From: Chryseobacterium lactis
GTDB lineage: Bacteria > Bacteroidota > Bacteroidia > Flavobacteriales > Weeksellaceae
DNA: 64,000 bases
Assembly: GCF_003815875.1 (NCBI RefSeq)
Contig: NZ_CP033924.1
Span: 3,658,001-3,722,000 of the forward strand
Direction: 5' to 3'
Shown: in pieces, positions 36,357 to 45,412 of the stretch
Numbering within the stretch: the first letter of the stretch is position 1
Layout: each line of letters begins with the position of its first letter
Position numbers and translations under genes: made by a program
The notes under the pieces: model-generated
Seen by the model: only the letters and a program-made list of their open reading frames with translations
What the model was told of the DNA's origin: nothing
The model's database searches: none

Positions 36357-38186
36357 ATGAGATCTTATCCACTGCTGGTTGTCATCCTTCTGATAGGATT
36401 TGCAGTAATGTCTTTTAATCCTGTTTATAAAGGAAAAGAAAGTGAAAATACATTTGTAAATAAGGGGTTAGTCGATTTTAAAACTAAACTTGAACGGCTA
36501 AAATCCGATGTTTACCGGTTTTCTGAAGATCAGATTTCTCTTGAAGAATTACAGAAATCATTGAACAATACAAGAAATTCATTTAAAGAAATAGAATTTT
36601 ATGTAGCCTATCACTATCCTGAATTTACCAAAACACATCTTAATGCCGCTCCATTATTTCATATTGAAGCAGCAGGAACATCAGCATACACTCTTCCCCC
36701 GGAAGGACTGCAGGTTTTGGATGAACTTATTTTCTCAGAGGAAGCAGGTGATGAGAAAGAAAAGATCAAAACGATTACAGATTTTTTATACAACAGCTAT
36801 TCAGTTTTCTACTTAAGTTCGGTTAAAAACGGTTTAAGTAAAGGAAACAATAAGACCTTGCCTTTGCGTATAGAACTTGTCAGAATCTATTCACTGGGAG
36901 TAACGGGTTTTGATACTCCGGGATCACTCAATATATCAGAAGAAACGAGTCATGCGCTTTCCGGAATCCAAAAATATATTAATGATGATCCTTATTTTAA
37001 GAATTATAACATCAATAAGGTCGATCAAACCTTGACAGAAGCAATCCAATATCTTTCAAAAAATACCAACTTTGAAACTTTTGACAGAATTGAATTTTAC
37101 AAAAGATATATCCAGCCACTCTATGAAGAATTCGGAAAATGGGATGGAAGACCTGATGATCTTAAAGAGTTTTCAGGGTGGAATGTAGGAAATAAAAATT
37201 TCTTCAGTAGTGATTTTTTTGATCCTTATTTTTACACATTGCTGAAGCCTTCAGAAGATAATGCCGAACTCCGCAATCTTGGAAAATCTATATTTTATGA
37301 TCAAAATGTAAGTGGCAATGGTAAAATGAGCTGTGCAACCTGTCATCTTCCGGAAAATGCATTTACGGATCTTAAAACAAAATCTCAAAGCAATGTAGAA
37401 GGGAAAACCGTTCTGAGAAATTCACCCAGTCTTTATAATGCTGTTTTTGCTAAAAGATTCTTTTACGATCTTCGGGCTTTTTACCTGGAACAGCAAGCTG
37501 AGCATGTGATTTATAATGAAGAAGAATTCAATACAAGCTATGAGGCGATTATTAAAAAACTGAAGACTAAACCTGAATATAAAAAAGCATTCCGGAAGGC
37601 TTTCACAGACGGAAAGATTAGTAAAGAAAACTTTTCAAAAGCCCTGAGTTCCTACGTGGCTTCACTATATTCCTTCGACAGTGATTTTGACCGCTTCATG
37701 AGAAATGAAAAGAATGTTTCTGATGAGGTAAAAAAAGGATTCAATCTGTTTATGGGAAAAGCCAGTTGCGCAACCTGTCACTTTGCACCTCATTTTTCAG
37801 GATTAGTACCTCCGTTTTTCAATGAAAATGAATCTGAAGTACTGGGAATAACGAAAAAACCAATTGCACAGCTTCCGGTTGAGTTGGATCAAGACCTTGG
37901 AAGAGGAAACAGCCCTGTTAAAAAAGAAAAGTCCTGGATATATGATTACTCTTTCAAAACGGTTACCGTGAGAAATATAGCCCTTACAAAACCTTACTTC
38001 CACAATGGAGCATTCAACACGTTGGAAGAAGTGCTTGACTTTTATAATGAAGGTGGAGGAGAAGGATTAGGATTAAAAATGAAAAATCAGACCCTTGCAC
38101 CGGACAAGCTTAATCTTACACAAACAGAAATCAGGCAGATTATAGCTTTCCTGAATGCACTTACTGATGTGAGTAAAGCGAAGTAG
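36357..38186 (+). CDS. Di-haem cytochrome c peroxidase with N-terminal helical domain
   Basis: A 609-residue protein. A signal peptide or anchor (residues 3-20) is followed by about 270 residues of helix-rich sequence (IEFYVAYHYPEF, HIEAAGTSA) that is not in standard peroxidases, then a CcpA/MauG module: CATCH with haem Cys326-Cys329-His330, LRNSPSLYNAVF, a second CATCH around residue 465 and VRNIALTKPYFHNG near the end. It should act in the periplasm on peroxide or a partner molecule. It is a single plus-strand gene, well separated from the peroxidase at 6254 and clearly not a close copy. Confidence 0.88.
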   Translation: MRSYPLLVVILLIGFAVMSFNPVYKGKESENTFVNKGLVDFKTKLERLKSDVYRFSEDQISLEELQKSLNNTRNSFKEIEFYVAYHYPEFTKTHLNAAPLFHIEAAGTSAYTLPPEGLQVLDELIFSEEAGDEKEKIKTITDFLYNSYSVFYLSSVKNGLSKGNNKTLPLRIELVRIYSLGVTGFDTPGSLNISEETSHALSGIQKYINDDPYFKNYNINKVDQTLTEAIQYLSKNTNFETFDRIEFYKRYIQPLYEEFGKWDGRPDDLKEFSGWNVGNKNFFSSDFFDPYFYTLLKPSEDNAELRNLGKSIFYDQNVSGNGKMSCATCHLPENAFTDLKTKSQSNVEGKTVLRNSPSLYNAVFAKRFFYDLRAFYLEQQAEHVIYNEEEFNTSYEAIIKKLKTKPEYKKAFRKAFTDGKISKENFSKALSSYVASLYSFDSDFDRFMRNEKNVSDEVKKGFNLFMGKASCATCHFAPHFSGLVPPFFNENESEVLGITKKPIAQLPVELDQDLGRGNSPVKKEKSWIYDYSFKTVTVRNIALTKPYFHNGAFNTLEEVLDFYNEGGGEGLGLKMKNQTLAPDKLNLTQTEIRQIIAFLNALTDVSKAK

Positions 38187-38240
38187 GAGAGTTTATGGGC
38201 CAAAGAAGTTGAGCTATAGCTTTTTCTACGATATCTAATT

Positions 38241-38273
38241 AAACCTAACAGGTTTCTAAAACCTGTTAGGTTT
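38241..38273. repeat. Perfect 15-base hairpin between peroxidase and PhoX-like genes
   Basis: AAACCTAACAGGTTT and its complement flank the loop CTA. It lies 54 bases past the peroxidase stop. Its build (long perfect stem, three-base loop) matches hairpins at 29390, 40651 and 46994, and I recall similar AACCTGNNAGGTT stems as common in flavobacteria. Likely a terminator or small repeat element. Confidence 0.55.
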
Positions 38274-38481
38274 ATATTTGTACACGAAATGGGGTATTCT
38301 CAATAATCAACATTCTTTCTGTCCTTACATAAGAATAAACTCTTATTATTTAACAGAAACTTAATCCCCTTAACATTAGGTTTGAAATTAATTAATATTC
38401 CCCGATCTATATTTAAAATCCAATTAACAGAGTAGCAGCCTGAAAAAAATAGTTTTGCAGGGTATTAAAAATAGAAGTAAA

Positions 38482-40635
38482 ATGAAGAAAAAACTACTAA
38501 CAATTGGAGCTTTGGCTCTATTTGCAGGCACTACCATGCATGCACAAACCTTAATCTTTGATAAAGGAACATCCTGGAGCTACAAAGACAACAACCAGGC
38601 ACAACCGGATGGATGGAAAGGTAAAACCTATGATGTCTCTTCCTGGGCTACCGGAAACGGACCGTTAGGATATGGCGATCCTGTAACAACGACGATCAAC
38701 TCCGGGCTTATTACAGCTTATTTTGCAAAAGATTTCACGGTAGATTTATCCACTCTTTCCGATAATATGGAATTGGGAGTGATGAGAGATGATGGTATCG
38801 TGGTTTATCTGAACGGAGAAGAAGTGATAAGAGACAATATGCCTGCAGGAACAATTACGTTCAGCACATTGTCCAGCACAACAATTGACGGAGCTGCGGA
38901 GAATGTGTATAACATCTTTTCTATTCCAAAATCAAAATTTGTAAACGGAGTTAACAGAATTTCTGTTGAACTTCATAACAGAAGTGTTACCAGTTCAGAT
39001 CTTAGAATTGATGCTTACCTGAAAACAGCACCTAACACAACTACACCGGTAGCTTGTAATTCGACTCACATCAGCTGTTTTACTTCAATTGTACCTACAG
39101 CGCAAACCAACAAACTGATCATCCCGGCAGAACACAAATACCAGCTTATCCTGAAAGAAGGTGATAATTACACTGAAGGTGGCGGATTAGTAGGAGGACA
39201 AAACGACTTTACAGGATACGTCGCCAAATCAGGAAGCAGCACAAACGGATATCTTTCTGTAAACCATGAAACAAATCCTGGTGGGGTTACCATGGCGGAA
39301 ATTAATTATAATGCTTCAACAAAGCTTTGGCAGTTAACAAGATCAAGGGCGGTAAGTTTCTCAGATCCTAGTTTGGTACAAACTATCAGAAACTGTTCAG
39401 GGGGAATTACTCCATGGGGAACTGTAGTAACGGCAGAAGAGTCTGTGACCTCGAATGATGTGAATGGTGATGGATACAAAGATTACGGATGGCTGGTTGA
39501 AATTGATCCGGCAACTGCTCAGGTGATTTCTAAAAATCCAAATGGTTCTAAGGGGAAGCTTTGGCAGATGGGAATTATGAACCACGAAAACGTGGTGATT
39601 AATAGTGCTGGAACTATAGCGTACTACGGTGAAGACGGAGGAACTCATATGGTATATAAATATGTAATGGATACTCCAAATAACCTTTCTTCAGGAGATT
39701 TATATGTGCTGAAACTAGATCAGGGACTAACGACAGGAGGAGATCCGGCAGGAACTACTGCAACATGGGTAAAGGTTCCTAATAAAATTCAGGCAGATCA
39801 AAATAATACCACAACAAATGCTTTGTCATTAGGAGGTACAAAATTCAATGGAGTAGAAGATGTAGATATCAGCCCATTGGATGGAAAAATCTATTTTACA
39901 GCAAAAGGTCTGGATAAAGTATACCGATTAAAAGATGAGGGAACTACCGCTTCACAGGTAGAAACATTTGTGGGAGGAAGTAATTCTGTGTATTCTTTCA
40001 ATACTCCACAAGGGATGAAATCTGAAGCATGGGGAGATGGAAATGATAACCTTACTTTTGATGAACTTGGAAACCTTTGGGTTCTCCAGGATGGTGGTAA
40101 AAATTATATCTGGGTAATCGCTCCGGATCATACACAAGCTAATCCAAAAGTAAGACTATTTGCCTCTATGCCGGCAGGATCAGAGCCTACAGGGCTTACA
40201 TTTACACCAGATCACAAATTCGGTTTCTTCTCTATCCAGCATCCTGACTCAACAATTGCTACAGATGTTGATGCTACAGGTAATACAATCGACTACAGAG
40301 GAAAATCAGCAACAATCGTGATTGCACTTAAAAATAACTTGGGAATTGAAGGTTCTTTAGGAACTATTGAAAGCAAAACAGCAGAAAGTACCGTAACGGT
40401 AGCACCGAATCCAACTTCAGGAATGGTGAAAATCAATTCAGAAAAAGGATTGAAAAACATTGCTGTAACGGCTTACAGTATCGATGGGAAAATTGTTTAC
40501 ACAAACAAGTTTACCGGTGTAAACAAAGCATTGAGCCTTGACTTCACGCAGCAATTGGAATCATCCAGAGTTTTAATTTTAAATATTGAAGCAGAAGGAG
40601 GTTTCCAAAAGACCGTGAAACTTTTAAAGAAATAA
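38482..40635 (+). CDS. PhoX/DUF839-like T9SS-secreted protein
   Basis: A 717-residue secreted protein. Signal peptide ends near MHAQ (residue 22). An N-terminal jelly-roll-like region (WKGKTYDVSSW, GLITAYFAKDFTVD) precedes a PhoX/DUF839 beta-propeller (TGYVAKSGSSTNGYLSVNHE, GGITPWGTVVTAEES, GVEDVDISPLDGKIYFTAKG, DELGNLWVLQDGG), a family of Ca-dependent phosphatases and related proteins. The last 75 residues are a T9SS type A sorting domain (VAPNPTSGMVKINSEKG). I chose ATG 38482 because it starts the signal peptide; the in-frame upstream start at 38455 lacks one. Phosphatase activity is a family inference. Confidence 0.82.
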   Translation: MKKKLLTIGALALFAGTTMHAQTLIFDKGTSWSYKDNNQAQPDGWKGKTYDVSSWATGNGPLGYGDPVTTTINSGLITAYFAKDFTVDLSTLSDNMELGVMRDDGIVVYLNGEEVIRDNMPAGTITFSTLSSTTIDGAAENVYNIFSIPKSKFVNGVNRISVELHNRSVTSSDLRIDAYLKTAPNTTTPVACNSTHISCFTSIVPTAQTNKLIIPAEHKYQLILKEGDNYTEGGGLVGGQNDFTGYVAKSGSSTNGYLSVNHETNPGGVTMAEINYNASTKLWQLTRSRAVSFSDPSLVQTIRNCSGGITPWGTVVTAEESVTSNDVNGDGYKDYGWLVEIDPATAQVISKNPNGSKGKLWQMGIMNHENVVINSAGTIAYYGEDGGTHMVYKYVMDTPNNLSSGDLYVLKLDQGLTTGGDPAGTTATWVKVPNKIQADQNNTTTNALSLGGTKFNGVEDVDISPLDGKIYFTAKGLDKVYRLKDEGTTASQVETFVGGSNSVYSFNTPQGMKSEAWGDGNDNLTFDELGNLWVLQDGGKNYIWVIAPDHTQANPKVRLFASMPAGSEPTGLTFTPDHKFGFFSIQHPDSTIATDVDATGNTIDYRGKSATIVIALKNNLGIEGSLGTIESKTAESTVTVAPNPTSGMVKINSEKGLKNIAVTAYSIDGKIVYTNKFTGVNKALSLDFTQQLESSRVLILNIEAEGGFQKTVKLLKK

Positions 40636-40650
40636 ACTATTAATACATCA

Positions 40651-40681
40651 GTTCCTGCGGCAACTTCGTTGCCGCAGGAAC
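40651..40681 (+). terminator. GC-rich hairpin between PhoX-like and LRR genes
   Basis: GTTCCTGCGGCAAC and its complement flank the loop TTC, followed by TTTTCTCTTT. It is 15 bases after the PhoX stop and ends 10 bases before the LRR start codon. It looks like an intrinsic terminator, but it leaves no room for a promoter before the LRR gene. Confidence 0.7.
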
Positions 40682-40691
40682 TTTTCTCTTT

Positions 40692-41591
40692 ATGAAAAAA
40701 CTTTTTGTACTCATTGGTATTGCCTCTCTTTCCCTGGCCAAGGCTCAGATTGATCCTGTAAAATATCCTACGTATACTAATATTGACGAAGCATTGAGCA
40801 GTACAAAAACTGTTTACAGTATGAGTTTCAGAGAGAAAGGATTATTCAATCTGCCTCCTCAGATTGTGAAGCTCAATTCGATATTCTTTTTGAATATTAT
40901 GGCTAATAAACTGGAGAAAATGGATAAGGAGATATTTGCGCTAAAAGATCTTCAGATTTTAAATATCAATGAAAACAGCATTACATATATTCCGGATGAA
41001 ATAAGTCAACTTACAAAACTGACGACATTCTCTATGAATCTCAATAGCCTTAGCCATATTAATCCCAATATTGCAAAACTTCAGAATTTAAAAGTCGTTC
41101 ATTTTGATGCTAACAATTTGAATGTTTTTCCTGAGGCACTCATGGAGATTCCTGCTTTGGAAGAAATTAATCTTCAGGGAAATCAGATCAGTTTTATCAG
41201 CAATGGACTTGATCAGATCAAAAACCTTAAGTTTTTAAACCTGGCGGATAATCAGATTAATGATTTGGGGAATTTATCTTTTCCAACATATTTAAAATAT
41301 CTCGAACTACAGCAGAATGCCATTATAAAACTTCCCGAAAACCTTTTTAAAGCCCGGAATCTTGAATTTCTGAACGTAAGTGGAAATAATATCACAGAAA
41401 TTTCTCCTGCCATCAAAGGCCTGAAAAATGTAGCCAGTATGAATTTGGCCAACAATAATTTAAAAGATATTCCTGTAGAAATCAAACACCTTAAAAAGCT
41501 GAAAACTTTAATTCTTACAGGAAATCCTATAGAAAAATCTACTATTGAAAAGTTGAAAACCTTACTGCCGGAGACCCAGATTTATTTCTAA
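40692..41591 (+). CDS. Exported leucine-rich repeat protein
   Basis: A 299-residue protein with a signal peptide (ends LAKAQ, residue 19). From about residue 55 to 285 it is a row of leucine-rich repeats of about 23 residues with the LxxLxLxxNxL core (LEEINLQGNQISFIS, LKFLNLADNQINDLG, LEFLNVSGNNITEIS, ASMNLANNNLKDIP). There is no T9SS domain or lipobox. LRR proteins bind partners; which is unknown. The start codon lies only 10 bases after a strong hairpin. It is convergent with the SUI1 gene, stops two bases apart. Confidence 0.82.
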   Translation: MKKLFVLIGIASLSLAKAQIDPVKYPTYTNIDEALSSTKTVYSMSFREKGLFNLPPQIVKLNSIFFLNIMANKLEKMDKEIFALKDLQILNINENSITYIPDEISQLTKLTTFSMNLNSLSHINPNIAKLQNLKVVHFDANNLNVFPEALMEIPALEEINLQGNQISFISNGLDQIKNLKFLNLADNQINDLGNLSFPTYLKYLELQQNAIIKLPENLFKARNLEFLNVSGNNITEISPAIKGLKNVASMNLANNNLKDIPVEIKHLKKLKTLILTGNPIEKSTIEKLKTLLPETQIYF

Positions 41592-41593
41592 AT

Positions 41594-41917
41594 CTACCCG
41601 CCAACACGTTTGGTTTTGTATCCCATTTCTTTAAGGATATTCATTATTTTGTCACGGTTATCCCCTTGAATGATGATCGTTCCATCCTTCTCAGAGCCGC
41701 CTATTCCTAAGGTGGTTTTTATTTTTTTTGATATTTTCTTCAAATCTTCCTCACTGCCTTCCCAGCCTTCAACAATAGTTACAGGCTTACCGTTTCTGCC
41801 TTTTTTCTCAAATTTGCATACCAAAGGCTCCTTCTGCTTGAATTGTTCTTCAGGCATTTCAAAATCCTGCTCTTCATGTTCAGGAAAAAGGTTCTTCAAT
41901 TGATCTCGTAAATCCAT
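41594..41917 (-). CDS. SUI1-like translation initiation factor (YciH family)
   Basis: A 107-residue protein with the SUI1/eIF1 domain in the C-terminal two-thirds: PLVCKFEKKGRNGKPVTIVEG, LKKISKKIKTTLGIGGSEKDGTIIIQGD and KIMNILKEMGYKTKRVGG. The N-terminal 30 residues are acidic. In bacteria these factors are thought to help initiation fidelity. No start ambiguity. It stops two bases from the convergent LRR gene, so the two transcripts must overlap. Confidence 0.9.
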   Translation of the reverse strand: MDLRDQLKNLFPEHEEQDFEMPEEQFKQKEPLVCKFEKKGRNGKPVTIVEGWEGSEEDLKKISKKIKTTLGIGGSEKDGTIIIQGDNRDKIMNILKEMGYKTKRVGG

Positions 41918-41980
41918 ACCGCAAAATTAAAAAGATTTACTGATTAATGAACTGAAATAATCAACGAAATTTCAATTTTT

Positions 41981-42014
41981 AACCCCTGTCAAGGTTTTAA
42001 ACTTTGACAGGGTT
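41981..42014. repeat. Imperfect hairpin upstream of gpmI
   Basis: AACCCCTGTCAAGGTTT and AAACTTTGACAGGGTT pair with one bulge and a wobble. Same general build as the hairpin at 38241; it lies between the divergent SUI1 and gpmI genes, so it is not a terminator of either. Confidence 0.5.
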
Positions 42015-42102
42015 AAAGTCGATGACTTTAAGAGAAGCTGCTTGTTGATCACCAATCAATAAAATTAAGGACCTCAAATTCTTCTGTTCGTCGGAAATTA
42101 GG

Positions 42103-42110
42103 TAAATTTG
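42103..42110 (+). promoter_or_regulatory. Putative -7 element of gpmI
   Basis: TAAATTTG, a match to TAnnTTTG, 20 bases before the gpmI start codon. No TTG at the -33 position. Confidence 0.45.
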
Positions 42111-42130
42111 TATAACAAAAGTTTTACAAA

Positions 42131-43672
42131 ATGTCAAAAAAAGCAATATTAGCAATTCTTGACGGATGGGGATTGGGAACAAACCCAAACGTTTCTGCCA
42201 TAGACAAAGCCAATACACCATTTATAGATAGCTGTTATCAAAAATTTCCGCACACCACATTGGAAGCAAGCGGCCTGGCTGTAGGGCTTCCTGCGGGACA
42301 AATGGGGAATTCCGAAGTAGGTCACATGAACCTTGGAGCAGGAAGAGTGGTTTACCAAAATCTGGTTAAACTGAATATGGCAGTGGAAAACGGAACGCTG
42401 GGTCAGGAAAAAGTGATTCAGGATGCTTTTGAATATGCTAAAAGAGAAAATAAAAAAATACATTTCATCGGATTGGTTTCCAATGGAGGAGTACACTCAC
42501 ATATCAATCATTTAAAAGGATTATTAACTGCTGCCAAAGAATTTGGACTGAATGAAAACGTTTTTGTACACGCATTCACAGATGGTAGAGATTGTGATCC
42601 ACATTCAGGATTGGGATTCATTGATGAGCTTCAGAAGCATATGGATGCTACAACAGGAAAACTGGCAACAGTGATAGGAAGGTATTATGCGATGGACAGA
42701 GACAAGAGATGGGAACGTGTAAAATTGGCTTACGATGCACTGGTTGAGGGAATTGGATTTGAAACAACTGATGCATTGGATGCCATCAAGACTTCTTATG
42801 ATAATAATGTAACCGACGAATTCTTAAAGCCTGTTATTTTAGTTCATACCACAGAAACAGGAAATATAGTGTCGGTTGCAAAGATCATTGACAATGATGT
42901 GGTGATCTGTTTTAATTTCCGTACCGACAGAGGAAGAGAAATTACAGAAGTGCTTTCACAAAAAGACTTTCCTGAATTTGGAATGCGTAAACTGAACCTT
43001 TACTATGTTACATTAACCAATTATGACAAAACATTCCAGAATGTTCAGGTTGTTTTTGACGAAAATGTTTTGACAGAAACAATGGGTGAAGTACTGGAAA
43101 GAAACGGAAAAACACAAATCAGAATCGCCGAAACCGAAAAATATCCTCACGTTACCTTTTTCTTTTCAGGAGGAAGAGAAGAGGAGTTCAACGGAGAAAA
43201 GAGATTATTGTGCCCAAGTCCGAAGGATGTTCCTACCTATGATTTAAAACCTGAAATGTCAGCATACGACATTACCAATGCGATTGTACCTGAATTAGAG
43301 CAGGGAACCGCTGATTTTGTATGTTTAAATTTTGCCAATACAGATATGGTAGGGCATACAGGTGTTTTTGAGGCTGCTGTAAAAGCTGCCGAAGTGGTAG
43401 ATCAATGCATTGAAAAAGTAGCGACCGCAGCTTATGAAAACGGATATGCAGTATTCATTCTTGCTGACCACGGAAATTCTGATGTCATGATTAATGCAGA
43501 TGGAACTCCAAATACTCAGCACTCTACGAATCTGGTTCCTTTTATTGTAATGGATAAAGATCATACATGGAGCCTGAAGCCCGGCAAACTGGGCGATGTA
43601 GCGCCTACAATCTTAAAAGTAATGGGTGTGCAAATACCAGATACGATGACCGGAGAGATTTTAGCTAACTAA
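42131..43672 (+). CDS. gpmI: 2,3-bisphosphoglycerate-independent phosphoglycerate mutase
   Basis: A 513-residue Mn-dependent glycolytic enzyme that interconverts 3- and 2-phosphoglycerate. It has the alkaline-phosphatase-type core: DGWGLG (11), the catalytic serine in GNSEVGHMNLGAG (about 62), a phosphotransferase insert with HIHFIGLVSNGGVHSH-like residues (about 115) and DGRDCDPHSG, then metal ligands in NFANTDMVGHTG and LADHGNSD. Full family length. A terminator-like hairpin follows at 43690. Confidence 0.95.
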   Translation: MSKKAILAILDGWGLGTNPNVSAIDKANTPFIDSCYQKFPHTTLEASGLAVGLPAGQMGNSEVGHMNLGAGRVVYQNLVKLNMAVENGTLGQEKVIQDAFEYAKRENKKIHFIGLVSNGGVHSHINHLKGLLTAAKEFGLNENVFVHAFTDGRDCDPHSGLGFIDELQKHMDATTGKLATVIGRYYAMDRDKRWERVKLAYDALVEGIGFETTDALDAIKTSYDNNVTDEFLKPVILVHTTETGNIVSVAKIIDNDVVICFNFRTDRGREITEVLSQKDFPEFGMRKLNLYYVTLTNYDKTFQNVQVVFDENVLTETMGEVLERNGKTQIRIAETEKYPHVTFFFSGGREEEFNGEKRLLCPSPKDVPTYDLKPEMSAYDITNAIVPELEQGTADFVCLNFANTDMVGHTGVFEAAVKAAEVVDQCIEKVATAAYENGYAVFILADHGNSDVMINADGTPNTQHSTNLVPFIVMDKDHTWSLKPGKLGDVAPTILKVMGVQIPDTMTGEILAN

Positions 43673-43689
43673 AATTCAATAATATTGTT

Positions 43690-43727
43690 AAAAAAATGCC
43701 GTTATACTTATAGATCAGCATTTTTTT
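43690..43727 (+). terminator. Terminator of gpmI
   Basis: AAAAAAATGC pairs with GCATTTTTTT; it lies 18 bases past the gpmI stop. The stem is AT-rich, so confidence is moderate. Confidence 0.55.
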
Positions 43728-43791
43728 ATGATTTATGTCAGATAAGGTATGAGTTGCATACTTTATTATGCGCCAAATAATAAATAAATCA

Positions 43792-43799
43792 TATCTTTG
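43792..43799 (+). promoter_or_regulatory. Putative -7 element of the acyl-ACP desaturase gene
   Basis: TATCTTTG, a match to TAnnTTTG, 22 bases before the start codon; no clear -33 TTG. Confidence 0.45.
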
Positions 43800-43821
43800 T
43801 TAATTAAAACTGAATAGTAAA

Positions 43822-44799
43822 ATGTATCAAAAGCTTGTTAGGAAAGAAGTAATGGGAATATTGGAAAAGGAAGTAGGTTCTTTTCTTGAGAAATTTTTAA
43901 CGCCAATCGAAAAGATCTGGCAGCCTTCCGATTATTTACCAGATCCTTCAAGCAATGAATTTAAATACGATTTAGAAGAAATTCAGACTTTTGCACGTGA
44001 AATGCCTTACGACCTTTTTGTAACCCTGATCGGAGACTGTATTACCGAAGAAGCTCTTCCTTCTTATGAGTCTTGGCTAATGGGAGTTGATGGGATCAAT
44101 CAGGAAGAAAGATTAGGTTGGTCAAATTGGGTAAGAGCATGGACAGCAGAAGAAAACAGACACGGAGATTTATTAAACAAATATCTTTATCTGTGTGGAA
44201 GAGTCAACATGAGAGAAGTTGAAATTACCACTCAATATTTAATCAACGATGGTTTTGATCTGGGAACCAGTATGGATCCTTACAGAAACTTTATCTATAC
44301 AAGTTTTCAGGAAACAGCAACCAATATTTCTCACAGAAGAGTAGGTACATTGGCAAAACAGTCCGGAAACGGAAAACTTGCTAAAATGTGTGGGGTAATT
44401 GCTGCAGATGAGGCAAGACACGCCAAAGCTTACAAGCATTTTGTTGCTAAAATCCTTGAAATTGATCCTTCAGAAATGATTCTTGCATTTGAAGATATGA
44501 TGCGTAAGAAAATCGTAATGCCGGCTCACCTGATGAGACAATCAGGGCAGAAAGCAGGAGAACTTTGGGGACATTTTTCAGACGCTGCACAGAGATGTAT
44601 GGTGTATACAGGACAAGATTATATTAATATTATGAAAGATCTGTTGGACGAATGGAAGATTGAACATGTAAAAGGTCTTACAGAAAAAGCAGAAAAAGCT
44701 CAGGAGTATCTGATGAAGCTTCCGGGAAGATTACAGAAAATCACCGACAGAGTTTCTACTCCGGATCTTCAGTTCCAGTTTAGCTGGGTGAAGAGCTAG
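43822..44799 (+). CDS. Acyl-ACP desaturase (stearoyl-ACP type)
   Basis: A 325-residue soluble di-iron enzyme of the plant-type stearoyl-ACP desaturase family, which inserts a double bond in ACP-bound fatty acids. The metal ligands are seen as EENRHGD (about 112) and DEARHAKAYKHF (about 197), with Glu residues in the intervening helices; ETATNISHRRVG belongs to the second helix pair. Typical length. It has its own promoter and is close to fatty-acid and envelope genes only by chance. It would control membrane unsaturation. Confidence 0.92.
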   Translation: MYQKLVRKEVMGILEKEVGSFLEKFLTPIEKIWQPSDYLPDPSSNEFKYDLEEIQTFAREMPYDLFVTLIGDCITEEALPSYESWLMGVDGINQEERLGWSNWVRAWTAEENRHGDLLNKYLYLCGRVNMREVEITTQYLINDGFDLGTSMDPYRNFIYTSFQETATNISHRRVGTLAKQSGNGKLAKMCGVIAADEARHAKAYKHFVAKILEIDPSEMILAFEDMMRKKIVMPAHLMRQSGQKAGELWGHFSDAAQRCMVYTGQDYINIMKDLLDEWKIEHVKGLTEKAEKAQEYLMKLPGRLQKITDRVSTPDLQFQFSWVKS

Positions 44800-44833
44800 T
44801 AGTTCATATTATTATTTAAATTATAAAAGTATT

Positions 44834-44862
44834 GAGTGCCTTTCTTTTTGGCACTCTTTTTT
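44834..44862 (+). terminator. Terminator of the acyl-ACP desaturase gene
   Basis: GAGTGCC and GGCACTC pair around TTTCTTTTT, followed by TTTTTTATTTC. The right arm overlaps the TTG of the next gene's promoter. Confidence 0.75.
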
Positions 44863-44876
44863 ATTTCTTATCTTTG
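44848..44876 (+). promoter_or_regulatory. Promoter of the BT0820-type HAD gene
   Basis: TTG (44848-44850), 18 bases, TATCTTTG (44869-44876), 21 bases before the ATG. The TTG lies at the junction of the loop and right arm of the preceding gene's terminator. Confidence 0.55.
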
Positions 44877-44897
44877 CAAAGCTAAAAAAAGAACAAA

Positions 44898-45329
44898 ATG
44901 TTAAATAATAAAAAGATTGCTGTTGACTTTGACGGAACTATTGTTGATGATGCTTATCCGGCAATTGGGAAGGCTAAAATTTTCGCTTTCGAAACTTTAA
45001 GAAGACTGCAAACAGAAGGGTACAGACTCATTCTTTGGACATATAGACATGGAAAAACGTTAGATGAAGCTGTAGAATTCTGCAAGCAAAACGGAATAGA
45101 ATTTTATGCCGTGAATTCAAGTTTTGAAGGAGAGGTTTTTGATTCCGAAAATCAATCCAGAAAATTAGATGCAGATTGGTTCATTGATGACAGAAACCTT
45201 GGAGGGTTTCCGGGATGGGGCGAAATCTATAATATTATTCAGGAAAGAATAGAATTCCGTGTGGAAGGAAAAGAAGTTCTTGCCTATTCAAAACTAAAAA
45301 AGGAAAAGAAAAAAGGTCTTTTCTGGTAG
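44898..45329 (+). CDS. BT0820-type HAD-like phosphatase
   Basis: A 143-residue HAD-fold protein. Motif I is VDFDGTIVDD (9-18) with the nucleophile Asp and the usual second Asp; motif II is in LILWTYRHGKTLDEAV, and WFIDDRNLGGFPGW gives the C-terminal acidic pair. The cap is short. The family is typified by Bacteroides BT0820; the substrate is unknown. It may be co-transcribed with none of its neighbours; map begins 83 bases later. Confidence 0.82.
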   Translation: MLNNKKIAVDFDGTIVDDAYPAIGKAKIFAFETLRRLQTEGYRLILWTYRHGKTLDEAVEFCKQNGIEFYAVNSSFEGEVFDSENQSRKLDADWFIDDRNLGGFPGWGEIYNIIQERIEFRVEGKEVLAYSKLKKEKKKGLFW

Positions 45330-45412
45330 AAAATATAACAATTTAAAAGTGTACCGATTGATCAACACCTATTGTTACACTTATACACTAATACATTGGT
45401 AAGATTAATACA

